NCBI GenBank assembly: GCA_036867785.1
Contig: CP145418.1
Span: 496,001 to 560,000, forward strand
Source of the DNA: Plasmodiophora brassicae
Lineage: Eukaryota > Endomyxa: Phytomyxea > Phytomyxea > Plasmodiophorida
DNA length: 64,000 nt
Direction of reading: 5' to 3'
Positions 54,001 through 64,000 of the stretch are shown here, piece by piece. Position 1 is the stretch's first letter. Every line of letters starts with the position of its first letter. The position numbers and the translations under genes were made by a program. The notes beneath the pieces were generated by a model. It was not told the DNA's origin, searched no databases, and saw only the letters and a list, made by a program, of their open reading frames with translations.

Positions 54001-55529
54001 GCCTGCTCAGACGACGTCCGTCGATCGTCTCATACGAGAAGCCCAGGTGGACCCCAATGCATACGCTCGCCCAGTCGGGTCGCGGAGACATCACGTCTCT
54101 GATTGATGCGCTGAGTTCCTATTTCCGGCTGTGTGCTGGCACTCTGGATGGCCAGACGCCGTTCGACGTCGCCCAGGTCAGCAACAATGAGCACGTGACG
54201 CAGGCTCTGGGCCACAAGCGTGCCAGTTGCCGCGGGCGGGCACCCAGGTTTCACGTGCGCCCTGACGTCCAACCATTTACTGGCATCCCGGTGCTGTCCC
54301 TGTACACGGGTGGTTCCAGTTCGGAGGAGCCGCTCATCGTCTTCGCCAGGAGCAATGCCCCCGTGACGTCCAGGATGGAATCCGTGCTTCACGTTGTCGT
54401 ACGGTATGAGGCCGACCTGGGCACGATCGGCGGGACCGTCGATCAGTTGGTGGCCGATGGCGTTTCTGTCACCCTGCACGACGCCGACGGACGCACGGTA
54501 TTGCATGAGGTCGCACGTCGAGGGTACTCTGACGACCTTGTCGAATTGCTCCTGGGCCACGGCGCCGCCATCAACGCTGAGGACTATCAGGGGCAGACGC
54601 CGTTGCACCTGGCCGCTGATAACGGGCGAGCCGAGATCGTCCGCTGTCTACTCGACCAAGGAGCCGATATCGACGCCGCCGATCGCCAGGGTCGTACCGC
54701 TCTGCACCTGGCGGCCGAGAGTGGTCGCAACGAGGCCATTGACGTCCTGATTCGGCGCGGCGCCAACGACACTGCTGTCGACAGTCGAGGGCGCCGACCA
54801 ATCGATGTTGCCTTGGATCCGGACACTCGTGCAACGCTGTCGAATGCAATCCGCGATCGTCGTTCGCTTCCACGTCGAGTCGATGACGTCGCTGTCACTC
54901 CTGATGATGAGGAGGCCCGTAGCCAGCAGCGTGATGATGATCCCTCGCCTCCATTGCCTTCGATCGTTGATACCGGGCGCCCCCCTGAACCGGTACAGTC
55001 CGCTGACACGGGGGCACTATTTGCATCGGCCAACGCGACCGACGCCAAGCTCAGTAGGATTGTCCAGTGGTCGAACTGGGCCCAATACGTCGCCATTGGC
55101 GGGTCGTTACGCGTACTCGCCGCCAGCGCGAAGGCTCGATATCGTCCATCGCGGCCAACATCGTCAACGCCACGCCGGCAAGACGCTGTCCTGACCAGCG
55201 CGTCGCTGGTTGCAGGATTGGCCGTTGGAGTCGCTGCCAGTCGAATCCGTCTGCACCTGCTCTCAAGCACCGGTCCCGGCCTAGCCCAACAGCACTCTCC
55301 CGACCAGCGGCCCAGAACGACCCCAGTTCCATGGGGTGCTATCGTCGTCGGAACCGTTGTCCTCCTCATCATTTGCATATTCATCTACCGCTTGCAGGCC
55401 GATGACATCACTTGTCCTGACATGTGCTGCCTGGGGCAGATCTGCATTGCCTGGTATCGGTTCCGCGTAATGATCGGGCGTCCTCCAAGGTCCCGAGCTT
55501 GTCGGACCCTGCCGAACGCCCAACAGTAA
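51084..55529 (+). CDS. large ankyrin-repeat membrane protein with duplicated ectodomain
   Basis: Intronless, 1481 aa from the ATG at 51084, chosen because it opens a signal peptide (MRFRWIWRWCLVAVVVVTVES); the frame is open from an ATG at 50784. Residues about 35-640 are two tandem copies of a 300-residue helical unit (QLTIDELVDLLDNATRSE against ATIDELVDMLLSESALD; EDIVRQTAVA in both; SCLIDIL against NCLIDTL). About residues 960-1280 hold ankyrin repeats (for example GQTPLHLAADNGRAEIVRCL and GRTALHLAAESGRNEAIDVL). Near the C-terminus one strong helix (WGAIVVGTVVLLIICIFIY) precedes a short basic tail with AWYRFRVMIGRPPRSRA. If the signal peptide works, the repeats face the lumen or outside, which is unusual for ankyrin. 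Function is unknown. Confidence 0.88.
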   Translation: MRFRWIWRWCLVAVVVVTVESFADDGAVERDRSRLDQLTIDELVDLLDNATRSEPLMPAWEWPEMAALQRKMANLPATEAVDSLVYLYSRVRHGIEDIVRQTAVAVLDQSPTVDTNRLLSLATIVWDRLGRDHQTWPLVQHVASTMIPVVATLNVAQINQLLSLIAGGGPMLSQQLMEVMLSDLSSFTNKTSCLIDILSHLFYSVDIGDTYPLLDVAAPILSASVSSLTAKDVVRTANLYAEATARGPAPSSFSGAYIGAWAFITTIFPDAARQVVAPQPISGNLSNLFDAILRRALSTRNVFSVDDIATLSKWFRRAGLESAAALLRDRVAPCNHATIDELVDMLLSESALDSVLPARERPEMIALQRRMANLSTTEAIDHLVWITKSLVSGGTEDIVRQTAVAALHPSANVDADRLIKLATVIAENPGSDIYTIMSLWQSLVASTLIPAVPMLTELQLQRLYRLIQRVSPSLSHQIMEVVLSDMSPFANKTNCLIDTLALVVENVDPAAVYPLFDAAAPILTRDSESLTAQQVAQTAYLYARAGVGPSVPPGTPATTDEYWADLSAIFPNLPRQIASGRQQMTNNTAGLFDAILHRALSASFGFRIVDIARLLISFRRARLDSASALLRDRFAPTVRSSLPSDVTTLCMLIISFRDEPDTLDVERDCHNDIRRVAFQRLVMSHTLPSIAEHPLILSAVEFAFSPRLPTIVPEVTGFRSSDIEYRSCQGTARVIALFVRHRHAAPFDFVQDVVIRMLTSSLWSDVHLFELVDALVILAESGADSTMLYDAFTVVLFRHIDDIDPVSTSRVLWAFALADLPRYAIGFLPRLTNVTLDALSPHMMTGLNSWRMSMPDDEYAGIIKGCPDAVADLFDRCLDWVRDQPLENDLGRRCPRTGHVIDSVGDDGATAIVIYKSRPIDIVARLRHRSLARHGWTVKGFVGSQASKCLAITDNMDALQIATRRGDVAQVTSLLRRRPSIVSYEKPRWTPMHTLAQSGRGDITSLIDALSSYFRLCAGTLDGQTPFDVAQVSNNEHVTQALGHKRASCRGRAPRFHVRPDVQPFTGIPVLSLYTGGSSSEEPLIVFARSNAPVTSRMESVLHVVVRYEADLGTIGGTVDQLVADGVSVTLHDADGRTVLHEVARRGYSDDLVELLLGHGAAINAEDYQGQTPLHLAADNGRAEIVRCLLDQGADIDAADRQGRTALHLAAESGRNEAIDVLIRRGANDTAVDSRGRRPIDVALDPDTRATLSNAIRDRRSLPRRVDDVAVTPDDEEARSQQRDDDPSPPLPSIVDTGRPPEPVQSADTGALFASANATDAKLSRIVQWSNWAQYVAIGGSLRVLAASAKARYRPSRPTSSTPRRQDAVLTSASLVAGLAVGVAASRIRLHLLSSTGPGLAQQHSPDQRPRTTPVPWGAIVVGTVVLLIICIFIYRLQADDITCPDMCCLGQICIAWYRFRVMIGRPPRSRACRTLPNAQQ

Positions 55530-55789
55530 ACTGTTATTATACGCCAGCTCTGTGGTGGTCACCAGCCGTGCTGGGGAAGTGGCGAGACCGGACCATTTGA
55601 CAACCGACAAACGGGACGCCCACCTGCTGAACACTGCCGCTCGATCGGGGTCCTTGTCGCCTGCCCGGGAATGGATGGAGAAGGTGTGCCGCGGGATGGA
55701 CGCGATATCGCCAGGCAACAGTGACATTCGTCGTCGGATCCGTCACCTCCATGGTCATCTGTGTCTTCAGGCGCCGAATCGTATACAGT

Positions 55790-55920
55790 GACTGCGTGTG
55801 CGTTGGCATATGCTGCTTCCTGGAAACAGGTCGGCTTCGCCTGGCGCCGGTTCCGGGTTGCCATCGGGCGCCCTCCAAAGTCTCGTGCCCGTCGATACCG
55901 CTCCCAAATCCTACCATAGT
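55790..55920 (+). pseudogene. isolated C-terminal tail fragment of the same family
   Basis: The plus frame at about 55822-55917 reads GFAWRRFRVAIGRPPKSRAR, matching the cytosolic tail AWYRFRVMIGRPPRSRA of the genes on both sides. No other part of the family is present, apart from a short hydrophobic stretch just upstream. It marks a deleted copy between the two larger ones. The surrounding 55530-56145 holds no further gene that I can support. Confidence 0.7.
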
Positions 55921-56145
55921 CAGCCTGAACCTGCCACATGAAGCTGAAGTTCCCGAAACAGTCCAGGCTGTTGCCCAGGTGGTGGAGGTGCAGTGGTGAT
56001 GATCGATCTATCAGGGTCGTTGAGAGAAGGGTCGTTGGGCGGGGAGACGCCGAAAATAGGTCTGCTGTCTGCGAGCGACCGGTCCAGTCAGTGCGTTCAT
56101 GCCCAATCGACCAAGGTCCTCCATTGTTGCAGGATCCCTGCCATC

Positions 56146-57666
56146 ATGCATTCCTGCTGGAGCTGGCCCTTCAGCATCGTCGTCATCGTCGCCGCCGCCG
56201 CCGCCGCCGCTGGTGTACTGGCATCCGATGATAGCGCGCGCGACGACACGATCGACTTGGACCTGCGCCGCGGGACACGTCGCCAATTGGTCGACGATTG
56301 GAGTCCCGTGTCCCATCGGCATGAGATTTGCGTCCAGAAATCTCCTCCCTTGGTGCTTTCCGTCCTGCTGTCGAAGCTGTCCAACGTGTCAGCAACGGAG
56401 GCGGATGGCTGTCACGTGCTGTGCACCCTGACCCTGAAGGGATACGGGCGCGCGCCGACCATCAAACTGAAGCTCGTGATCCGCGCAAGCGGCCCCATGG
56501 ACGCCCAGGTCAAGATACGCCGCCACATATTTGGGCTGACGTTCCGCCCTGGCACCGGGATGCTCAGCCAGGCGGGCAGCTGGGCAGTGGCATCCAGCAT
56601 AGAGTCCCTGATTCGCTTCGTCGCGCGCCGTGAACGCAATATGACGAACGCCCGCAGAGTACGGCTGGTCGGCAAGGGCTTCCCCGGTCGCGCTCGTGAT
56701 GTTGATCGGCGTACAGCAGCGCTGCCCGAAGTCGCACGTCGTGGGTTTTCTGGGGACGACCGCGGCGCCGCTGTTCATGCCCATGACTATCAGGGTCGGA
56801 CGCCCCTGCATCTGGCCGCCGATAACGGGCGAACACAGGTCGTTAAGCGCCTCCTCGCCCCAGGTGCAGAGAACAATGCCGTCGACAGACAGGCTCGTAC
56901 CGCTCGGCAACTGCCTGCCGAAAGCGGCCGCTACGACGTCGTTGACGTCCTGAATCAACACGGTGCTGCTGTCGACCATCGGCGATGCCGACCCCGCGCC
57001 AATGTTACGTTGGGTGAGACCGATTGTCCCCCGCGATGCAACGACACCCGACAACGTCAACGCCGTCTGCCTACTGCCGTTTCGGATGCCCCTGGGCGTG
57101 TACCTGAACGTGACTCACAGACATTCCGGGACCCTGACGCGTCGAACGGTCCAGAATCGTCCGCCTCGGACGAAGGGTACCCCGGCAATCGTCCTGATGA
57201 CATGGGATCCAAGGTGACCAAATGGCCGAGCTGGGCAACCATCTTGGTATCGTCAACCGTTCTCGCGGATCATGCATGGGCGCGGTACTGGCCATCGCCG
57301 CCCGTAACAGGACCGGCAATGCGGCGGGACCATGGCGCGCTCGTGACCGGGGCGTCCTTGGTAGCAGGTGCCGCTGTCGGTATCATTGCCAGGCGCGTCC
57401 ATCGCCGCCTAACGTCACCTGCCCGACAGCACCGTCCCCACCATCAGCAGCGCAGGACCATGGCCATGCCCGTCCCATGGGGCGCTATCGCGGTCGGACT
57501 CATTGCCCTGGCCGCCATCTGTATCCTGATCTACCGGTTCCGGCCCGATGACCGGGCCTGCTTCGGTTTGTGTATCCGCCTGAGGCACATCGGCATCGCC
57601 TGGTACCGGTTCCGGGTGATGATCGGGCGCCCGCCACGGTCGCGTGCCTGTCGGTTCCGCTCCTAG
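56146..57666 (+). CDS. short ankyrin/transmembrane family paralogue
   Basis: Single open frame, 506 aa from the ATG at 56146, which starts a signal peptide (MHSCWSWPFSIVVIVAAAAA). The helical ectodomain of the large paralogue is absent; instead there is an unrelated 150-residue region. Two ankyrin-like repeats remain (GRTPLHLAADNGRTQVVKRL and a decayed one, ARTARQLPAESGRYDVVDVL). The C-terminus keeps VPWGAIAVGLIALAAICILI and the tail AWYRFRVMIGRPPRSRA almost unchanged. The contrast between decayed repeats and a conserved tail suggests the membrane segment and tail are the part under constraint. The gene may be functional or an early pseudogene; the open frame argues for function. Confidence 0.7.
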   Translation: MHSCWSWPFSIVVIVAAAAAAAGVLASDDSARDDTIDLDLRRGTRRQLVDDWSPVSHRHEICVQKSPPLVLSVLLSKLSNVSATEADGCHVLCTLTLKGYGRAPTIKLKLVIRASGPMDAQVKIRRHIFGLTFRPGTGMLSQAGSWAVASSIESLIRFVARRERNMTNARRVRLVGKGFPGRARDVDRRTAALPEVARRGFSGDDRGAAVHAHDYQGRTPLHLAADNGRTQVVKRLLAPGAENNAVDRQARTARQLPAESGRYDVVDVLNQHGAAVDHRRCRPRANVTLGETDCPPRCNDTRQRQRRLPTAVSDAPGRVPERDSQTFRDPDASNGPESSASDEGYPGNRPDDMGSKVTKWPSWATILVSSTVLADHAWARYWPSPPVTGPAMRRDHGALVTGASLVAGAAVGIIARRVHRRLTSPARQHRPHHQQRRTMAMPVPWGAIAVGLIALAAICILIYRFRPDDRACFGLCIRLRHIGIAWYRFRVMIGRPPRSRACRFRS

Positions 57667-57978
57667 AATACCCATCATCATCGTCAAGGCGGTCCGGTCG
57701 GCTGATAAACGTAATGAAACCGGTTCGAACCGGATGGTGACGGGTAGCGACAGCAGGCCAGGGTCCGTTCCGGTGCGTTCCTGATTGGGGGTTTCTGTAT
57801 GGGGATGGTGCTGTCGGTCCCAGGAGGCGACGTGCAGCGACGTCTGGGCGCCCGACTGCACATCACAGGGATCCCACACTGCAGTCGTCATCGTCAACAG
57901 TCGTTCGTCGACCCCACGACATCGGCGACGGCGCCTCGTCCGACGCGGCATCCCTGCAGCAGATCCACGCGCCCGACG
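57667..57978. other. intergenic, upstream of the HMG-box gene
   Basis: No separate gene is seen. The HMG-box frame is open from 57799, but the first ATG followed by sequence of normal composition is 57979. Confidence 0.4.
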
Positions 57979-59654
57979 ATGGACCAGTACGGCGAGCAAG
58001 CGGCGCCCTACTTCACCTTGCCCGACATGCCGGCCATGTCGCAGTTCTCAGGCGAACACCACCCGACGCCGACGACCACTACGCCGTCGTACATGATGCC
58101 ACAGCTGATGGCGTCGTCGCAGGTGGCCGAGTCCTCCTGGGAGGAGTCGTTCATGGTTGAGTCGACGACGACGCTCCCGGCGGCGGCAACTTCCCCACGG
58201 CGACCCACTCTCCTCCAACTCGGCGTCTCCTACCCCAGGTCGACGCCGCTCGCCGACCTCGACGCATCGCTCTCCATTGTCGAACAGCCTCCGTCGTTCC
58301 CGCCTCAGTTCGGTGGTGGCCTCGGCCGCGCCTTCCCGCTGGTACCACTCCGTCTCGTAACCAACAGTCCATCACCCATTGCTGACGACGGTATCGTCAC
58401 AGTCAATGGGAACGTCGCCGCTCGACTACGGTCGCCCTGGATCGGACAGCCAGACGGTCCTGATCAAGCAGCACGAGATGGCGTTCCGGTCGAATCAGGA
58501 CGACGCCGGCTTCGGGTACGACGCCATCCTCAAGAAGCACATGTCATCGACGACGACGATGATGGGGAAGCGTCGCCTTGCCGGTGGCAAACCGCGCCCG
58601 CCTTCGTCGTCGTACGTCTTCTACATGAACGAGTGCCGCGCCAGAATGCTACGAACCCGACCCGATCTGGCGTTCGCCGACATCGCACGTATCATCGGCA
58701 ACGACTGGCAGAAGTTGTCGAACGACGACAGGCAGAAGGTATCCGGCAGATCATGCCCCGCAGGGCCCTGTGCCGTCGTCTGACAGCGCCTGTGGAAAAA
58801 GTACAACGATATGGCCGCTGAGGACAAGGTTCGGTACCAGCGAGAGACCGAAGGGTACCTGTCGGAGAACATGGGCCAGCAGCAGCAGCAGCAGCTGGCC
58901 GTTAAGCGCAGAAAGCGGGACCCGAACGCTCCGAAACACCCCATCTCAGCGTACCTGTTCTTCGTCGCCGAGAGCCGGGCTAAGCTCTGCAAAGACAACC
59001 CGGTGAGGAAGATGGCGCTAGCGAAGTCGCCGACCACTGACGGGACACATGCAGGCGATGGGATTCGGGGAGATGGCAAAGTACATTGGGAACAAGTGGA
59101 AGGAGATGGACGCGTCGGAGCGTGCCCGCTACGAGGAGATGAGCGAACGCGACAAGATGCGATACGAACGTGACCTGCGGTCGTACACCAAGTCGGATGA
59201 CGAGGATGCATCAGTGAACGCCAGCAACGTCCGCGTACAGCCTCAATCCGAGAACGGGAAACGGTTCGTCATCGCGACCGCTCGCCATTTCCGATCGTGT
59301 TCGACGTTGACGCATGGTGGTCACAGGAGGAAGCGAGCGGCGAATGCTCCAAAGCACCCGGTTTCGGCGTACCTGTTCTTTGTCGCAGAACAACGCAGGG
59401 CGCTGAGTACAGCAACTCCTGGTACGCTTGTGTAGAAGTGCACACGGCAGGTAGGCCTGACAGCATCTGGTTCAGGGAAATCGTTCAAGGAGCTGGCGAC
59501 TGAAATCGGCATGCGCTGGAAGAACTTGACCAAGACCGAGAGGGAACCGTACCTCAAGTGTGCACTCCTGGACAAAGAGCGATACGAACGGGAGAAGGAG
59601 GAGGTGGCGGCGGCCGCGGCCGCTGAAAAGGCGCTGTCCAGCTCAAAGCACTGA
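57979..59654 (+). CDS. three-HMG-box protein
   Basis: Exons 57979-58341, 58403-58738, 58787-59002, a block from 59055 to about 59426, and a last exon from about 59477 to 59654; about 480 aa. The N-terminal 180 residues are Thr/Pro/Ser-rich. Three HMG boxes follow: KPRPPSSSYVFYMNECRARM with LWKKYNDMAAEDK; NAPKHPISAYLFFVAESRAK with GFGEMAKYIGNKWKEMD; and NAPKHPVSAYLFFVAEQRRA with SFKELATEIGMRWKNL. A QQQQQQ stretch links boxes one and two, and the C-terminus is basic then Ala-rich. Such proteins bend DNA without strict sequence choice and act in chromatin. The intron in the third linker (about 59270-59330) may or may not be spliced, since its length is a multiple of three. Confidence 0.85.
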
Positions 59655-59845
59655 CGATGGCATTATGCATCGACGAAAATACCATATCTTCACAACCAAT
59701 GTACTTGACGGTTATTCTACCCAGCTCGTGGACCGATTACGATTAAAAGTAGAAGTATCAATTGTTTCCTAAACGAAACGCCATCTGGGTTCGATGTACC
59801 GTAAAGTAACTCTGATGAAGTTTCATTTGGGGGCGGCGACGAGCG

Positions 59846-60538
59846 CTACTGGCTAATATCTGCAGTAGCTACTGAGTCAGGTCTTTCGGGCTCACAGTTT
59901 ACTTGTTGATGATCGGCTTTGCCTTCGTCACTGGAACCGCAGCTCTCTGCAGTACGAAGGGCCGTCAGCGCAGCATGGAGCTCATCCTTGATTTGTTGGA
60001 GGCGCTCCACCGACGTCGTATCCTCCTGGCCTCACCACGTCAGATGCATCCAATGTAAGAGGAGGCACAAACACACCTCTTGAAGTCTGGGTTGAAGGTT
60101 CCGAGCTACGTTCTCTACAATTGAAATGCGATGCTTCAGGACCGCGTTTTCCTTGTGTGTCATCTGGCACTGGCTCTGGAGACGGTCGTATCGCCTGCGC
60201 CTCATTGAGTACGTACTCAACGGGGCTCGGAAGCGCGTGCACAAGCAGACGTACCTGGCCCAGTTGCCGTTTTCAAGTTGCAGGCGCTGCTCGAGCTCCG
60301 TGAGAGATCGGCGTACCGGAACGACGCTAGCGCTCCCACCTGACAGCAGGACACGGCCGCTTGGCTGATGTTATTTCTCGCCGAAAGACAACGTACGAGC
60401 GGGCTGGACGACGGACGATGCGCGCCGGTTCTCTTTCCCTCGGCGTGGCGCCCGAACTGGTCCGACCTTGCCCTGGCCGCCCGCCACGTTCGTCTGGACG
60501 GGTCGCAACGCAGCGCGGACGAACGTCTCGCCTGACAT
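59846..60538 (-). CDS. small coiled-coil protein
   Basis: Four exons, 60538-60397, 60339-60255, 60200-60077 and 60025-59846; introns 51-57 nt, phases agree; 176 aa. The N-terminus is basic (APRRGKENRRASSVVQPAR). A long helix follows across two introns (LTELEQRLQLENGNWA, RRRRYDRLQSQCQMTHKEN, VLKHRISIVENVARNL) and continues as VERLQQIKDELHAALTALR. The tail is acidic. No family is recognised; the splice chain restores a continuous heptad-like pattern, which supports the model. It is convergent with the HMG-box gene and lies 182 bp downstream of SNW1 on the same strand. Confidence 0.65.
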
Positions 60539-60720
60539 CCTCCTGCCCCCACACACCCACTTGACGAATGACGACTTCTTGAGCGGACGCGACACCCCGC
60601 ACCAGTGAGAGCTGCACACTGGTGTAACGCGTATCACACTGCCGCGGACGGACACGTACAGCGCTCGTGCCCGTTTCGCTACAGGTGGTGGCCGAGTCCA
60701 GCGTGTATTTACGATGGCGA

Positions 60721-63073
60721 TTATTCGCGACGTCGCTTCTGCCGTTCACGTCGGGCGCGTTCGTCATCGTCGCTATCAGCACTGTCCGGCGACGGCGAGC
60801 GGGCGCGATGACGACGAGGCGGTGATGGGCTGCGTTCAGCCGAGCGCCGGCGATGTCGATCTGGAGCCGGCGATGGCGAGCGATGTCGTCGACGCGAGTC
60901 CTGCTGAACGGGTGAGCGGGAGCGCCGATGCCGAGCAGGAGATCTGCTGTCGAGACGGCGGCTGCGAACCGGAGAGTAACTGGGCGATCTAGAGCGGTGA
61001 CGACGACGTGGAGGAGTCGAACGTTTCCGTGCAGGGGACCTACTGTCGTGGCGGCGACGAGCAGGAGAGTGATCAGGTGTCCTGGATCGTTGACGACGAT
61101 GTGGAGATGGACTGGAATGCCGACGACGAGGGGGAGCCAATTCAGTAGCAGGCGGTCCCGGCGCATGAGCGGGGCGTGGCGGCGAACGCGATCGCTCACG
61201 AGCTTCGCTAAATCCGACGCGACCAGAATGTACCTTGGAATACCCATCGGACGGGCCGCTCCCACCAGACGCTTGCATGAACCCTTGCGACCCGATATGA
61301 GCAAGAGGCTTGCCACGTTTGGCATCGGTCAGGAACTTGTCCATGCCGAAGGGATCCTGTTCGGGTGCAGCTGTCGCCTGCGGCTGCACGATCCTGTCAT
61401 CGGCAACAGCCCCGTCCAGCAACGTGTCCATGGGTCCAGATTCAAACTGAACAGGTTTTGATCGTCCGCTTGCGCGCATTTCAACCGTCGTCTCAGCACC
61501 TCGGAACCCACGATCCGGTTGGAACTTGCCACTGGACGCAGCGGCAGCATCAAGCATAGCCTGCACGTTGGTTTCTTCATCGATGGACGCCGACGGCCGA
61601 TAAACGTGACTTGCGACATTGCCGCGGAACAGGTCCTTGTCGTAAGCGTTGTACGAGTCTTCAGCTCCGAAGCCAGACGACATGCCCTGACTCTGGTTGA
61701 ACAGCCTCTGATCGAACAGAGCGTCGCCGCCACCACCGCCAGCTCGCTTGCCAAGCGCGATCTGCTCAGAAACGTCACGGTTGGCATCGCGCTCCATCTT
61801 GGATTGCCTTGCGTTCTTGCCCATATGCGACATACGGAGGTCGCGTTGCAATTCGCGCCTGCGCTCATGGCGGATCTCCTCTCGCTCTTCAAGTGCCTCG
61901 ACCTCAGCTTCTTCAGCAACGTTCGCATCGTCATATGATTCAGCCAACGTGTGTCGCAGTGCCCCATCGATTCCGCCACGCTGCTCACGAGCTTCCGCAG
62001 CCAGTTCCCGAAGCTGCTGTTCTTTCATCTCACGCTTCTTCATCTCAATCCGACTCTGCATGTCCTGGCGTGCAGCGAGTTCAGAGCGAGCATTACGCTC
62101 AGCCAGGTAGAGGGTCTCCGAGAACGCGGCGAAGTTGTCATTGATCTGAACTTCCTGCAACCCGCGCCCGTCCGCTGCCAACCGTTTGTCAGCGGCGATC
62201 GTGTACCCCTTGGTATTCTTCCAGTTCGATACGCAAGGTGGAATACGCCACATGCGCTGATCCTCCACCGTGACCTTCCGCTGCGGAGAATGCATGATGG
62301 GGACCGGAGGCGACGGGGGCGCAGCTGGTGCCTTCATATGCTTGAACTTGGCCGGTTCAATAGGATCAACCGGCAATTCCTGCATGCGAATGATGCGCGT
62401 CTCTCCGTCTTTCGCGCCAGTGTATCTGACGTAGGTTGGCCCGTTGCCCACAGCTTTCTCCACCTGTCAACGCATCAGTGTACCTGAACGTGGCAGCGCT
62501 CCCTTCGTTTCCTACCGGGCCAGAGCGCGGCTGGGCCGCTGAAATCCGTGTCTCAATAAGCTTCTCGAGTGCTTGGCGTGTTTTATCCTGCACGCCAACC
62601 TGTCAGAAGCCGGTCAACTCCAGATACATCCACCCATTGCATACCGTAACGGCTTGTTCTGTTTCTGCATCAGGCCGGGCCAATTCCTCAGCAGACGGAT
62701 CTTTCGGCCTCAGATCGTCCAAGCTCTTCTGAACGAGCTGATCTTTACGAATGCGTTGGGTAACGACACCCGTGTAGTCCACATCTCCATCGGCACTGAC
62801 AGATATCGTTGCCAGTGCCGTCGACATGCCCGAATTGTCACGCCTCCCCATGCCTAGCGGGAACTGGAGGCGGTGGATCTCCGGGAACGCTCCTCCATCG
62901 TCGAAGTCGGCATCCGTACGAGGGATGTAACCGGCCCGGTTGCCGTATGGAGGGATTGCCTTCTTCCCTGCTACCTGAAGTGAACGAACAGAACCACCAG
63001 GTGCTCCCGCTGATTTCTGGTCCGGCGGCGCCAGCCGGTTCTTCGGTGCTGGAAGAAGATCAGCCAACGACAT
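60721..63073 (-). CDS. SNW1: SNW-domain spliceosome factor with RS-rich C-terminal extension
   Basis: Three exons, 63073-62645, 62599-62516 and 62463-60721; 751 aa (human SNW1 is 536). The N-terminus has IPPYGNRAGYIPRTDADF and DGGAFPEIHRLQFPLGMG. The SNW core includes VPIMHSPQRKVTVEDQ, WRIPPCVSNWKNTKGYTI and DKRLAADGRGLQEV, and DPFGMDKFLTDAK closes the usual family length. About 190 extra residues follow, rich in RS, SP and RR (for example SPARRRHDSRSPARKR), ending DSDDDERARRERQKRRRE. Family knowledge: SNW1/Prp45 is part of the activated spliceosome and a transcription co-regulator. The RS tail is not typical of the family and could bring SR-protein contacts; that is inference. Confidence 0.93.
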
Positions 63074-63255
63074 TACTCCAATGAGCAATGACGACCGCTC
63101 TCGAAAAGTCCGCGGCGACGTGCAGCGCGCGCGCCGCCAGTAGCTGGCCGCTTGCCATCCATTACGAGTCGGCTATTGTTCATTACTAGTTACTACTCTT
63201 CAACAAAAACATATCCTGGCAAACTGGTTGTACAATAAGAATGTGTCACTACCGG

Positions 63256-64000
<745 letters not shown>

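Noticed and set aside
54587-55384. 265-aa minus-strand open frame
   Set aside because: It is antisense to the ankyrin and membrane part of the large intact gene and has no independent features.
60327-61325. 332-aa minus-strand open frame
   Set aside because: It overlaps the RS-rich end of SNW1 in another frame and the 5' part of the small coiled-coil gene; its hydrophobic look is a frame shadow of RS codons.

Overview
The window is nuclear DNA of a compact eukaryotic genome, most likely a free-living or parasitic protist. Genes sit on both strands, many are cut by very short introns (about 35 to 86 nt, almost all GT-AG), and neighbours are usually separated by 100 to 400 bp. The gene set is purely eukaryotic: a peroxin, a spliceosome factor, a meiotic MutS protein, a GPI-anchor enzyme subunit, a Mediator-like subunit, HMG-box, RING, B-box, SWIM, SAM, ankyrin and PH domains. 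A PPR protein with a DYW-type tail outside an obvious plant context, GC-rich coding sequence and tiny introns would suit a rhizarian such as a plasmodiophorid. That taxonomic guess is inference and was not tested by any search. Gene models below were joined by hand from splice-site phase and homology recognised by eye.  Layout. 0-7.3 kb: a GH16 glucanase-like gene, pyridoxal kinase, a twelve-exon B-box/PH protein and PEX2. 7.3-10.2 kb: gene-poor, with a perfect hairpin palindrome and a broken, partly inverted transposon-like NAM/SANT relic. 10.2-13 kb: a PAP2 phosphatase and a divergent pair of secreted histidine-rich proteins. 13-14.4 kb: no gene resolved. 14.4-20.3 kb: a membrane RING-H2 protein, a SWIM-RING protein, a seven-helix membrane protein, an HtrA protease and a small coiled-coil protein. 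20.4-26 kb: a TMEM260-like O-mannosyltransferase, a second large histidine-rich secreted protein, TTC38, and a second small histidine-rich secreted protein. 26-31.4 kb: a coiled-coil RING protein, a hypothetical ORF, folylpolyglutamate synthase, CMC2 and a RING protein. 31.5-39.8 kb: a 1102-aa PPR-DYW protein, an SH3/clostripain-like membrane protein, a MED1-like protein and a dual-specificity phosphatase. 39.9-43.8 kb: a mariner relic, then two paralogous basic-motif/SAM proteins flanking PIG-P. 43.9-49.2 kb: an RluA-type pseudouridine synthase and MSH5, separated by a 56-nt poly-G run. 49.5-57.7 kb: a tandem array of one ankyrin/transmembrane family (one full-length, one short, two broken copies). 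57.9-64 kb: a three-HMG-box protein, a small coiled-coil protein, SNW1/SKIP with an unusual RS-rich tail, and UMP-CMP kinase cut by the window edge.  How the genes relate. They do not form one pathway. Visible themes are ubiquitin-type ligases (six RING, SWIM-RING or B-box proteins), organelle upkeep (HtrA, CMC2, PPR-DYW, PEX2), one-carbon and nucleotide metabolism (FPGS, UMP-CMP kinase, PdxK) and secretory-pathway glycosylation (PIG-P, TMEM260-like). The least explained material is lineage-specific: the two-type histidine-rich secreted family, the basic-motif/SAM pair and the ankyrin/transmembrane array.
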